Source: Corythucha ciliata
Lineage: Eukaryota; Arthropoda; Insecta; Hemiptera; Tingidae
Direction of reading: 5' to 3'
Length of the DNA stretch: 64,000 nucleotides
NCBI GenBank assembly: GCA_038030265.1
Contig: CM075941.1
Location: 9,610,001 to 9,674,000 of the forward strand
Numbering within the stretch: the stretch's first letter is position 1; every line of letters begins with the position of its first letter. Made by a program: the position numbers and the translations under genes. This document shows positions 23,481 through 34,439 of this stretch, one piece after another. Below the pieces are notes generated by a model, which searched no databases, had not been told where the DNA came from, and saw only the letters and a list, made by a program, of their open reading frames with translations.

Positions 23481-24153
23481 AGGTTTAATTGTCTTTCCTG
23501 GAAGTGTTCGGAGGCAAGGGTACTCTAATTGAATACAGAAATTTTTTCACTTTCCTTCACTAGTGATTGAAAACCTTCCTGTTTCCTTCGCTTGCGAGGG
23601 AAAATGTGAAATTATTGGCATTCTGCCTTACTTTCCTTCACTAGTGAGTGAAAAAAAAATACTTTTTTCACCTAGCTCATCTTTTCAAGTAACAATCAAC
23701 TTCCCTGTTGAGGTACCTGGAAGGGGAAGTATCACTTCCCTCCCTGATCGTGCGAAAACCATCAAATATAATTCCTGAAAGAAGAAGAAATGTGCGTGAT
23801 TCCTATGATAATTTTACAAAAAGTAAATTTTTCCCCATTATTTTATGTCATTTTGTGCGTTATGGCGGGGGGGGGGATAGGTCCACCCCTTGGATCCACC
23901 ACAGCCCGGAGGAGGAGGCCCATAACACAATAGCCGTCTCGGCATGAAACAAGGTCATTTCATTGTTAAAATGTTCTGTATTCATAAATGAGCCATCATT
24001 TCTTCATTCTTTTAATTACGAGACCGAGACCAGTCTCGGTCTCGTCTCGAAAATAGTGGTCTCGTCTCGGTCTCGGTCTCGTCTCGAAAATAGTGGTCTC
24101 GTCTCGGTCTCGCTCCAGAAATGATGGTCTCGTCTCGGTCTCGTGCATCACTA

Positions 24154-25984
24154 CTTATCGCAGACTTTTTGTGGTCGTTCTGGCCGGAGGTGGCATGTTT
24201 TTCATCCTTATTTCCCATTTAGGTGTATTTTGGTCTTATTTTCTGTGTTAGCCGTGGCTTCCATGTCCTCAAGAAAAAGGGGGGAAAAAAAAGGGCAAGC
24301 CGCATTGGCCAACGTCCCAAAAACTCTCCTGACCAAGACTCGGCCAATACCGAAGTGCTGGTACCTAAGTTTCCACCTTTCCTCAAATAAGGTGTACAGT
24401 GGCTTCTAAGCTAAACGATCAGTCAGATGTCAGTTATCATCAATCATTTCGTCGGAGTTCCTCAAATGCATAATAATCCATCTCGATTGTTGGGCCGCGA
24501 TTATGAATATGGCCCCGAGTGAAGTGATGCTGTGTTTTCCTGCTTTGGGGGCACGTCGTATTAGGAATTTGAATTAATAACAAATAAATTCTCCCCTGTC
24601 GTACTAGATTAAGGAGTCCTCATTTTTTAATTGTCAAAACTTAATTAAATGTCTCTTCTTCCACTCTCACTTTTTCTGGACGTCGAATTCATAGTGGCTT
24701 CTCACAAATTTATTTTCCCTTTAAATCTTTAAAACCAACCATGGAATGGCAATATTGTATTTTTCTAACGCCTTATCTTGTGTTAGAAAAACGCTCGTGT
24801 GCACCGAGCCTTACAGTGCGGTCAAAAAACTTTTTTATGAAAGGCTCCAAGCGGGTAAAACTCGTCCAGCCCGGAGACTTGGTTCAAAAATTTCATGTTA
24901 AAGTAGAATAATAGATCCGACGAGTGCCGAATTATTGCAGAGAAGGGGAAAATTTGTAAAAATGCCTAAATTTGAGATGTTTGATAGGAATAGAATGGTG
25001 GTTCCTAACGTATTTGTGAATGCTGGTGATTGATTTGGTCGAATGAAAGCAAAATCAAGTCGATAGAGGGCCAATAATTTCCGCGTCATGTGAATTATAA
25101 CTTGACAAGTTTCTGATGGACCCTGAGGGCCCAAATTTCCAGATGGTTCTAGGAACATCTGTTTAGAAAGTTAACTTAATTTACCTCTTCTTTCTGTCCA
25201 TAAGAAACTTGTCGATCTACAGTTCTAAAAATACTTGTTTTCACCCATAAAGTTGCGACAGTTTTAAATTTGATGAAAATGTCAATGGTAGACCGACGTT
25301 ACTGTTATTTCTTACGTATTTTTCAACGTGGAATCTCACAAATCTCACTATAGTCTTCTTGAGTTAAGACCAAAAGTGCACAATAAAACCTGGTTTTTGG
25401 GACTGGAATAGCAAGTATTATCTTTTGGCGCTTGAAAAACATGTAAATTCTTGGATGAGATCAATGAAACTCATTCTGTCCACGTATTTATACAACAAAA
25501 ATGCAACCAACACCAGGTCGCTATCATTGATAGCTTTCGATGCATGCCAAAATTGGTGACTTTACTGTTGTCATTCTTAAAATAGGGCGTGTAATGCGTT
25601 CAATTATGTTTTGTTTTTACGACTTGCCATAGTCCACATAACAATAAAACGACTATTTTGTTTAAATTTTTAAATGAATTTAACCCTCCACGGGAAAACG
25701 TAAGCGACAGTGAGCTGATTCAGTAAACGTATCCGCCTAAATCGTATCCACCAAATAACAGAAATTGTTTTCCCATGTTCGATCGTAAGCGATAAAACAT
25801 GTTTAAAAAGATATCTTGCTCACGGTAGAAAGTTTTGAAATTACGAAAATAATTAAAATGAATCACTAGGGTCACGTACACAAATTTTCAAGAGAATCAA
25901 ACGACATTAAGTTGTCCTAAACGAAAAATGCATCTCCTGTAAAGTTGGCCAAGTGGAGCTTACGATACTTTGCCTTTCCAGTAA
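24154..25984. other. Unique region without recognised genes
   Basis: The sequence is AT-rich and contains no repeat arrays. A 10-bp-stem hairpin (TTTTTCTAAC / GTTAGAAAAA) lies at about 24757-24790. No exons with recognisable domains were found. Confidence 0.35.
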
Positions 25985-28670
25985 CGATATGTGCCTGACT
26001 ACCAGCCTCCCTCAAGTATTGAATCACTCTTCCTAGGCTTGGAATCAGCGCTGCTTCAACACGCGGATTATAAAATGGCAGTCTTCGGTGACTTCAATGT
26101 TCCGAGGGTGCCTTGGGCATCGTGGAATGATGAACACTTCCGTCCTCCGAGGGCTAGAGCTGGGGTCATATTTGCTGGTTTGCGGTCGTTTGACTTGAGG
26201 CAATACAATTTTCTCCCCAACTCGGCGAATAATGTTCTTGATCTGGCACTCACCGATATGCTGGATGTGACCCTGCGGCCTTGCCCCCCAATCGTGAATG
26301 TCGATCCTGCTCATCCTCCCTTCGAGTGCCTCTTCCTGCCACCATCCGGACGACAGCGGCCTCATTGTTCTAAGAACTTCAATTATAATTTCAAAAGAGG
26401 ACACTATGCGCAAATGTGTGAGCTCTTGCGAGGTGTCGATTGGGGCTTCTGCCATTCCCTTCCCTTGGAGGCTGCAGTGGGTAATTTCTACGACGTGATG
26501 CGGGGTGCTATTCGTGATTTTGTGCCTAGGACTCTATCAAATATATTTCCCTTTCCCAAGTGGTTTTCATCAGAGCTTGTTTCCATGGTCAGGGCTAAGA
26601 GCTTGGCACACTCACGCTACAGGAGTAGTGGTTCTGAGGACGATTACAGACTGTTTTCTAATTTGAGAAGGAAGGCCAGGTATATCTCGAGGATTGATTA
26701 CAGGAACTATCTTGACAGGGTGCAAAATTCTATCTCGACAGACGTAAAGTATTTCTGGAATTACGTGAACTATAAGGAGGGATGCAACTCTATTCCGGAC
26801 AGTGTTACCTATGCTAATGAAAGCTCGTCAACGCCACAGAGAGAGTTGAGATGTTTGCTAGGCACTTTTCATCAGTTTTCCTGCCCCCGTCATCGGACCC
26901 CATATTCTTCCAGACGGAGGACGTTGTTGACGTGGGAAGGCTTGAGATCTCTTTAGAGGATGTGTTGACGGGCCTATTAAAGTTGGATGCTAATAAGGGT
27001 CTTGGACCTGATGGAGTCCCGCCAGTTTTGCTTAAGCAGTGTGCTCACTTTCTCGCTTTCCCATTAACTGTGCTGTTCAATAGATCCCTGGCTGATGGAG
27101 TCTTTCCTAAACCTTGGAAGGAATCGTACGTGACCCAAATTCATAAATCTGGGGATAAGTCTGTGGTGACGAATTATCGAGGTATCTCATCCCTGTCAAC
27201 GATTCCAAAGCTGTTTGAGGGACTCGTGGTCAAGATCTTAACTCCGCTCCTTTTGCCCACGATCCCACTGGAGCAGCATGGTTTTGTTGGCGGACGCTCT
27301 ACCACGACCAACCTTCTCGTTTACCAGGAATATATCCATGGTGCGTTTATGAATGGTGCTCAGGTTGACTCAGTTTCAACTGACTTTTCAAAGGCGTTTG
27401 ACAGGGTCTCCCACAGACACTTGATTGCCCGATTGGGGTCGTTGGGTGTTCACGGCCCTTTACTTTGTTGGATCGCAGATTATTTGACGGAGCGCACAAT
27501 GATGGTACGATTGAGGGGTGTCACCTCGCTGCCTTTTTCTGCTTCTTCAGGAGTGCCGCAGGGGTCTCACATAGGATCACTGCTCTTCGTCGTCTTCTGT
27601 GGTTCGGTGGGCAGTATTTTTCCTGATGTCTCCTTCTTGATGTTTGCGGACGACCTCAAGATTTTTCGCTCTGTGACAGCTGTTGCTGATTGTGAGATTC
27701 TGCAGCTTCGTCTCCAAGACTTCGTGAGGTGGTGTGAGGATAGTGGTCTTCAGTTGAATACATCAAAGTGCTCTGTTACCTCGTTCTATCGTCACCAAAA
27801 CCCTTTAACTTATAACTATTCTGTGTCAGGTGTGCCTTTACTTCGTCAGCTGATCACCAGGGACCTTGGGGTTTTGCTTGACTCACAGCTTCACTTTGGC
27901 CCTCATCTGGACGCAGTCGCGGTCGTGCGCGTAGGGCACTTGGGTTCCTCAAACGTAACACCCGTGAATTTAATAATGTTGAAGCCATCAAGCTGCTCTA
28001 TTGCTCGCTCGTCCGTCCCATCCTGGAGTACTCATCCATTGTCTGGCCGCCGCACTATGCCACTCAAATTCATCAAATCGAGGTTGTCCAGCACATATTT
28101 CTGCGATACGTTGCCTTCAAGTTGGCTGTCCGCGCGGTGGATGTAGATTACGAGTCAATTATGCGTGTGTGTCAAATTGCCCCGCTTGTCGATCGACGTA
28201 TAGTTGCTGATCAAAGCTTTTTCCACAAGCTCATAAATGGCGTCATTGATTGCCCGTCACTCCTTGAGAGGATTTCACTGAGCGTCCCACAATACTTCGC
28301 CCGCTCGCACGGATTGTTTCACGTTCCTTTTGCGGCAACTAATTATCTGAGAAATCGCCCTCTACTCCGCCTTCCTCGTGATGCCAATCTATTCTTGCAA
28401 GAACCATCGTGTGACATTTTTGTGAGTTCTTTACATGTGTACAAGTCCGCAGTCCTAAATTGTAGGCGGAATTTATGATTGGCTAGTTTGGTGATTTAGT
28501 TAGTTTTAAACGCGTGGTGCATTCTAGCAAGGTATAGCTTTATTGTTTCTTCTCTTCATTTGTTCTTTCTTTAAACTTTGTTTTTTCTTACTCTTTTATG
28601 TTATTTATATTTATATTCTTTCTTAATGTCAATTGGACTAAGTGTCCGTAAAATTGTTAAATAAATAAGC
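25985..28670 (+). mobile_element. 5'-truncated non-LTR retrotransposon (Jockey/CR1 group)
   Basis: The copy starts inside the endonuclease domain and runs through the reverse transcriptase to a short 3' region. The 3' end has a TTAAATAAATAAG tail near 28658-28670 rather than a pure poly(A). Truncation at the 5' end is typical of target-primed reverse transcription. No RNase H domain follows the RT. Clade assignment is by general motif pattern only. Confidence 0.75.
25991..28478 (+). pseudogene. LINE ORF2 remnant: endonuclease C-part, reverse transcriptase
   Basis: The endonuclease C-terminal half is visible as VFGDFNVP and NNVLDLALT, with a DPAHPPFE block in the position of the usual SDH. 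The RT follows from about 26940: NKGLGPDGVPP, NYRGISSLSTIPKLFE, a TDFSKAFDRV block, SSGVPQGSHIGSLLF and the catalytic FADDLKIF. After the RT a typical LINE tail is readable (LLYCSLVRPILEYSS). At least two frameshifts break the frame, near 26840 and near 27915, so the copy is inactive. It encodes the copy-and-paste enzyme of the element; host function is not expected. Confidence 0.85.
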
Positions 28671-28950
28671 ACCTTTAGGAAGGAGATGAATTTAAATACT
28701 GATTCGACATTAATTTTCAGATTTCCCAGGGCTCCTATAATATCGTGGGACTTTCAAATTAGCATTCTGGTTTACCCAAATACATGAAAATAACTGTGAG
28801 ACTGGTGATGAGTAGTTAGATAAGTCGACTGAATATTAAAATAATATAATAATACGTTACCAGAAGATTTGAAAATGTTAAGCTTTGGTTTCCTAGAAAA
28901 GCGGTGCCGTAATATTACGGTACAAAATTTCCCTTTTAAATCAAGCCATA
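28671..28950. other. Short unique flank
   Basis: AT-rich sequence lies between the LINE tail and the small inverted-repeat element. It includes a GGTGCCGTAATATTACGGTAC string at about 28903. No gene is recognised. Confidence 0.3.
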
Positions 28951-29228
28951 GTTGCCTAGAGTAGAGAGCGGTAAACAGAAAGCGGCACCGCATCCATTGC
29001 GATGGTGGTGATGACCGTTTTTTTCCTCGTAGTTCCAACTGTTAGGTAGTATTTTCTTTCAACATCAGAATAGAGCCGTTTTGGGACAGTATTATTTACG
29101 ATTGCATCACCGTCTAGCGTCCAGGTAGTTTTCATGCTCATTGTAAACAAAAAACGTTCACCGTCAAATCCGTCGTCTCATTCGAAGCGGTGCCGCTGTC
29201 TGTTGACCGAACTTACTCTCTAGGCAAC
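28951..29228. mobile_element. Small inverted-repeat element with TA flanks
   Basis: The left end (28951 on) reads GTTGCCTAGAGTAGAGAGCG and continues to AGCGGCACCGC. The right end, on the minus strand, starts GTTGCCTAGAGAGTAAG and also ends CAGCGGCACCGC, giving imperfect arms of about 42 bp. The dinucleotide TA is present on both outer flanks (28949-28950 and 29229-29230), as expected for a TA-targeting MITE. The interior has a minus-strand frame of about 60 residues (KTTWTLDGDAIVNNTVPKR in part) that I do not recognise; it may be chance or a captured fragment. Confidence 0.6.
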
Positions 29229-29713
29229 TAACAATCTAGACATGTTAAAACGTACACAGAAAAAGTTTGAGGGTGGGTTGTAAAACAAAATTTCTGACCG
29301 AAAACATGGGTGAATTATTCAGAATGAATAAAAAACCAAAAATGAAATAAAGATCGACATTTTTCGGTCCGGTCCTCACAAAAAGACCGGACCGGAAAAA
29401 TTTCAGGAACGGACCGAAGACCAGACCGAAAAAAAAATACTCGGACCGGACCGGACCGAAAAAAAATACTCGGACCGGACCGATTTCGGTTTTTTCGGGT
29501 CAGGGCTAAAGACTGGAACCGGTTTCACCCCTACTCCCACCATATATGTATGGATGGCACAGAGGGCTAAACACGGTTTGAGCTAGCCAAGACTCATGAA
29601 ATTGCGCGTCGAACCCGCGAAAATGGGATTTTAGTGCGAAAAATCAGCAAAATTGGTTTTATGGAGCGAAATACAATAAATTTGTGTTTCTGTTAGCCAG
29701 ATAGCCAGATCAG

Positions 29714-29752
<39 letters not shown>

Positions 29753-30425
29753 GAAATAAAAGTAAAAATGATGTCTTAGTGGTCGAAATCAGAGATGCTG
29801 CCGATTGTTTAGTAAGGCAGAGCTTGTAGTGTGCGGAATTTGGTTTTCACCACGAAAAAACAGCGAAATTGGTGTATATGAATTCGAGTAATTGGTTCTG
29901 TTGCTGAGCAAGTCCTGCGAAAGTTTTAATTATTGCAAATGTATTAGATTTTAACTTTTTGATCGAATTTGGGGGTTGGGCAGCTGCCCCACGAAATCTG
30001 CGCTTCTGATTCTAGGGGAGGGCAACTGCTCATCCCTGCCCCCCCGCTGGCTACGCCCATGATTCAAATCGCGAAACACCACATTCACCCAGTCTTGAGG
30101 AGATCTCAGGAACTGTAAAAGATCCAGGTTTTTGGGAACCAGAGACCGTGGGCTTTCGAGCTATTTTTTGTACAATAAATTAAGCGGAAAGGATAAGTGG
30201 GGGGGGGAGGTGAGTGAGAGGAGAAGAGGGGAATGAGTATAAGCAAAGTGAGCTACTTTTCCATCTGCGACGTGAGAAAAATGAAAGCCAGTCAGACGCA
30301 CAGGCTGAAGAACACATAATGATTTCTTCAAAGCGATTCCTCTTCAAGAATGATTTTGGGATCAGCCCGGCCTCTATACGACATTTAACAGTTCCAACCG
30401 GCAGAAGTTCCGCACTGTAAAATCC
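29229..30425. other. Transposon-end-like GGTCCG repeats and family B remnant
   Basis: 29360-29530 carries repeated self-complementary GGACCGGACCGAAAAAAA strings. It ends CACCCCTA, which on the minus strand starts TAGGGGTGAAACCGGTTCC, a hAT-like terminus. 29580-29950 is family B text, with a T run of about 31 bases near 29719-29748. A GGGGGGGGG tract lies near 30200. No gene is recognised until the protease relic at 30426. Confidence 0.45.
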
Positions 30426-30603
30426 GGTGAATTTCCTTTCTTTGCTTAAATTACCGCCCACGATGAGGACAAAAACCGTGACGTAAATGCGGAGGTTTCA
30501 TAATCAGCCCGTCTAAAATCGTCACCGCTTGTCAGTGTCTCGCTGAGGTAAACATCGGGAATTCACCTTTGCGGTCTAACGTGGTCGTTGGATCGATACA
30601 ACG
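30426..30603 (+). pseudogene. Relic of S1 serine protease exon 1
   Basis: The relic matches exon 1 of the two protease copies. GEFPFFA is followed by an in-frame stop. After a frame change the text reads CGGFIISPSKIVTACQC and then SNVVVGSIQ, ending at CAACG/GTAAAG. That end is a phase-2 donor at the same place as in the two complete copies. The active-site His is Gln (ACQC), as in the 5464-6614 copy, and one residue before it is missing. No exon 2 was found downstream. It is clearly dead. Confidence 0.75.
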
Positions 30604-33409
30604 GTAAAGTATTTTAAAACTGAATTCCTTACCAATTGCAAATTTTAAATCAATAATTTTGGTGTAATTTTTAAAAGAAATGTATCAAAAGATCCAGACA
30701 ATTTCGATCAGACTCGACATGGAATGTCAATAAGAATTGATAATCAATTTTCAGCTTCCACTTTTTTATTGGGTTGACAACAGGAGGAAATTAATGTTTC
30801 CTCAGTAATCAACCTTCCCTTTTTAGTATCCTGCTGATTAATGCCCTCCCCTATCCACTCATTCCTCCTTTGTGCGAATATTGCCAATTTTCCAAGGAAG
30901 CGTTTCGAAATCAACCCTTCAAGCTCTTCCTTTCCGAAGGAAAAGGGTCGTTTGCTTCACTCCTCCTCTTCTTCCTCGTCCACCATAACGACACACTGAG
31001 TAAACAGTACTGATTGATTAGTGGGAAGAAAGGCATTTTCCTGCCGCTATGCCCGAGGGGGAAATCGCGGGGCTCTGAACGGAGGACCCCCTCCCCCTCT
31101 CCATTCAAAAACCCGTCCCTTTCACTTCGCATCTTTCATAAGGTGAAGAAGTGGAGGTGACAACGGGGAGAGTTTTGGTGGAGTGTGTCGTGTTAATTGG
31201 TCCAGAGTTCCCATTAGTGGAACTCGATGTTAAAGGGACGAAGGGGTGTGAAAAGGGGGGTGATAGGGAAGGTTTCCCTTCGTGTCGGTCCCCCCCCGCC
31301 CTCACCACCATCACCATCCACTCAAATTCACCCCCGCGGTCTAACAGAACGCGAAAAGAGCCGGGATTGTCGCGCGCGTGTGTGTGAGAGCGTGAAAACA
31401 GGCCGATGAGAGAGAGAGAGAATATTGTGTGTAGAAAAGCGTATAGCGAGTCAGTATTTCGGGGTTGTAGGTTGATAAAAGCATGGGAATGGGATGAGGG
31501 TCAAAAAGTGCCCTAGGGCTTGATTGATCACTTTTCGACTGAAACTTGACAAGCGTCCATCCTGACCCAAACTAACTTTGTTGAATTGAAGGGTTTTTTC
31601 CCTGTACCTTATTAAAAATATCGCTTCTAGAGTTATAGGTACACTATTTTCCAACAATCACAAATCAGACCCTCTCCATTTCCTTCACATGATCGCACGA
31701 CAAACAGATAAAATACTATTGTCGTAAACTAATAGTGTTTGCTCACCAATTATTCGAACCCCCAAAGCATTTGGGAAACGTAACATTTGCCCAAACGTGG
31801 GGTTCTGTGGTTTTCTCGCCCCTCAAACCGAACAACAAACCTTATTTCATGTACACTTGAAAAGGTGCGAGGGTTGGGAGAGTCTATCTCACGAGTAACA
31901 CTATACAAAAGAGGGAGAGCGCCTGTCAATTAGTAATTTTGAGTAGCAGAGGTGGTTGCTGTGGCATCCATGTGGGAAGGGGGGGGGGCAACAGGTGTAT
32001 AGGCGTCGAATTACATCCTTGTTTGTTCAAAATTTGAAGTTACTGATAAAATGCATTTCTACAGGATTAGAAGATAAGGGTAAATCGTAATTGACAAGAA
32101 ATTTCACGCGGATAATTTTTCCCGGGACGAAATAGCCCTTGACGAATGGTGATTGCATCCACAAACTGCTTGAAGCGGAGTGGAGGAGGTGGTTTTCCAG
32201 TAAAGTTTGCTCCGTTTGCTTCTCAACGGGTGGTCCACAGTAATAAGGGAATTGGAGAATGCCGCGTGCATCACCCTCTTCCACTATACTCTTGAATCAC
32301 CGCATCTTTTCTTTTTATATGTTCGCACATTCGAATACTCGTTACAATGTACGTGGTGATGGTGTGAAGGGGGGGGGGGAAGGACACGTGGCCTACAAGA
32401 GCTTGCAGGGTCCATTTTATGGAAGGGGAGTGCGATTAGATGGGAAACGTATTAGTTTCATTATTGCATTACGAACACCGCCGCTGACCTCCCCTCTTCA
32501 CTCTTTACCCGTACTGGTGATCTCCAGGGGTTTTTAGTGCTCTCATCAAATGCTTCCACTGATTTACCGCATGATTCTCGCTCTCCCTCCAACGCTTTCC
32601 TTGTATCTTACCAAACAACATCAAATGTCCACGAAGCTTTCCAGAAAAAAGGGGTGAAATGGGGACATGGGAACAGAAGACGTTGGCTATTTTCATGTAA
32701 AACTTAAAATAATATTATTAGACGTGTGATTTTACTTCCATGTTCCGACGTATGGAAGTAAAATAAAAACTGGTCATTCATTTTTAGAAATAAACTTCGG
32801 ATAATGAGAGAAATGCCTATTTCGGATTTACCAATCGAGTATTATCAATAGAGTAATGCCTTATAAAAAAAAAAAGAACAATAAAATAAAACAAATGAAA
32901 AAAAAGCGTGCAATTCAATTTTTTCGACGAACTGCTCTTAACAAAATTAATAAAAACATAACCACGAGAATATCCATTGGCAGGTTTAAAAAAAAAAAAA
33001 AATTGTCTTTCGGCTGACTGATTTGATAGGACCTGCGAGCATAAAAATAAACGAAAAATAATCTTTTTGAAGGTATTGAGTGAAGTCAGGTGTGCATTGC
33101 AGAAAAAAATACAATCTTGCATGTAATATTTAAATATATAAAAAAAAAATGAATGAATCGCGGGGGAAAAACAAAACACACTCGAATACCTAAAGCTATA
33201 TATTGCCACCTCACTAAGTACACACCACACTTGAGGTTATAGTACATAGAAAATAAAGCTTAAAAAAGAGGGAATAGCGGCTAAATTGGGCCTAATTTCG
33301 AATGTGGCTTTAAAAAATCATTTTTATGTGTAATTTGAGGATTCGAAGAGTCCGCAACGATACGTGAAACCAGGGATGTGCCGCCTAATTTACACCAATT
33401 CTTTACAGC
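30604..33409. other. Unique region without recognised genes
   Basis: The region has low-complexity tracts (G runs near 31979 and 32370, a GAGAGA stretch near 31408) and an AT-rich stretch at 32810-33250. The long minus-strand frame in that stretch is phenylalanine- and serine-rich and looks accidental. No exon with a known domain was recognised. Confidence 0.35.
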
Positions 33410-33482
33410 ATTGTTTACGCGTAAACAATGGCGTAACTTACAGTGCCTTTGTTTACTGTAAACATATTCCTGTAAACACAAT
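33410..33482. promoter_or_regulatory. Cluster of forkhead-type motifs
   Basis: A perfect 22-bp palindrome at about 33410-33431 has the half-site CATTGTTTAC mirrored around a central GC. It is followed within 50 bp by TTGTTTAC, GTAAACATA and GTAAACAC. All match the GTAAACA core bound by forkhead factors. Function is inference; no neighbouring gene is identified on either side within several kb. Confidence 0.35.
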
Positions 33483-33954
33483 GTGAACATTGGACTTTCA
33501 GTGTTTCAGTGGAGGCTCGTCACCTTTTGTTCATGTAGGGCATGTTTAGGGCAATATCTGATTATCGAAATAATATAGGCGGAATAAAAAACATAATAAT
33601 TGAACTCGTAATTCACGATTTCGCGGTTTCAAAAAACCCAGAATAACTTTAGGGGGAAGTACAGGCTTCGGACTAATAATTCGCCATTGAAAGTTGACCA
33701 AGAACACAAGAGCAAAATAGGTGCATCGCACGAGAAAGAGCTGATTGGGCTTCATAAGCGTGCAAGTTTACCGAAAGAAGAGGATTTTACAACCCCTCCC
33801 CCCCATCGTATACTTTGTAAAGTGTAATATTCGCCTAATTTACAAATCAAGGTAGTCAAATCACGAATTTTTAGGTAATTTCTACTGATTGGGGGAAAAA
33901 AGAAGAAGAAAAAAAAAATATGTGTACAAAAACTGCAGACCTGAAGACCAATCC

Positions 33955-34367
33955 AAAAACACTGTAGATCTACAGGGAAAACTGTAGATCCACAGGAAAA
34001 GCTGTAGATCTACAGAAAAAGCTGTAAATCTACAGGAAAAGCTGTGGATCTACAGGAAAAGCTGTAGATCGACAGGAAAAGCTGTAGATCCACAGGAAAA
34101 GCTGTAGATATACAGAAAAAGCAGTAGATCTACAGGAAAAGCTGTAGATCTACAGGAAAAGCTGTAGATCTACAGGAAAAGCTGTAGATCTACAGGAAAA
34201 GCTGTAGATCTACAGGATAAGCTGTAAATCTTCAGGAAAAGCTGCAGATCTACAGGAAAAGCTGTAGACCTACAGGAAAAGCTGTAAATCTTCAGGAAAT
34301 GCTGCATATCTACTGGAAAAGCTATAGATCTACAGGAAAAGCTGTAGATCTACAGGAAAAATTGTAA
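33955..34367. repeat. 20-bp minisatellite with palindromic unit
   Basis: About 20 tandem copies of GCTGTAGATCTACAGGAAAA occur, each containing the palindrome CTGTAGATCTACAG. Most units are exact or differ by one or two bases (for example TAAATC, GATATA, CTTCAGG). The array ends about 10 bases before the left terminus of the family A foldback at 34377. Confidence 0.9.
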
Positions 34368-34439
34368 TCGGGCATTCAGAGGCGGATCTAGGATTTCATC
34401 TTAGAAGGAGTTCTACTATAAATCTCTCTTTTTTTTCTG

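Larger units (their letters stand above)
21625..24153. mobile_element. Putative DNA transposon with GGTCTC-rich inverted termini
   Basis: The first 26 bases (TAGTGATGCACGAGACC, continuing GAGACGAGA) recur as an exact inverted copy ending at 24153. Behind each terminus lies a minisatellite of GGTCTCG units (about 21655-21790 and 24018-24145). The interior holds an A run (about 22187-22211), a 44-bp-arm hairpin (22807-22915) and a palindromic module (23210-23480), but no transposase. The TAGTGATGCA-type terminus resembles hAT ends; that is inference. No 8-bp target duplication is visible, so the two ends could belong to separate copies. Confidence 0.5.

Noticed and set aside
24012..24218. Arg/Asp/Glu-rich minus-strand frame resembling an RD/RE-repeat protein
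   Set aside because: It is the translation of the GGTCTCG minisatellite and not a gene.
31105..31409. Overlapping short frames in a GC-richer patch
   Set aside because: The several overlapping frames are of similar length on both strands, with G and C tracts and no domain.
32817..33230. 137-residue minus-strand open frame
   Set aside because: Composition is dominated by Phe and Ser runs from AT-rich DNA, no domain is recognisable, and homopolymer tracts span it.
33955..34367. CRISPR-like array
   Set aside because: The 20-bp units are contiguous with no unique spacers, and the context is eukaryotic, so this is a minisatellite.
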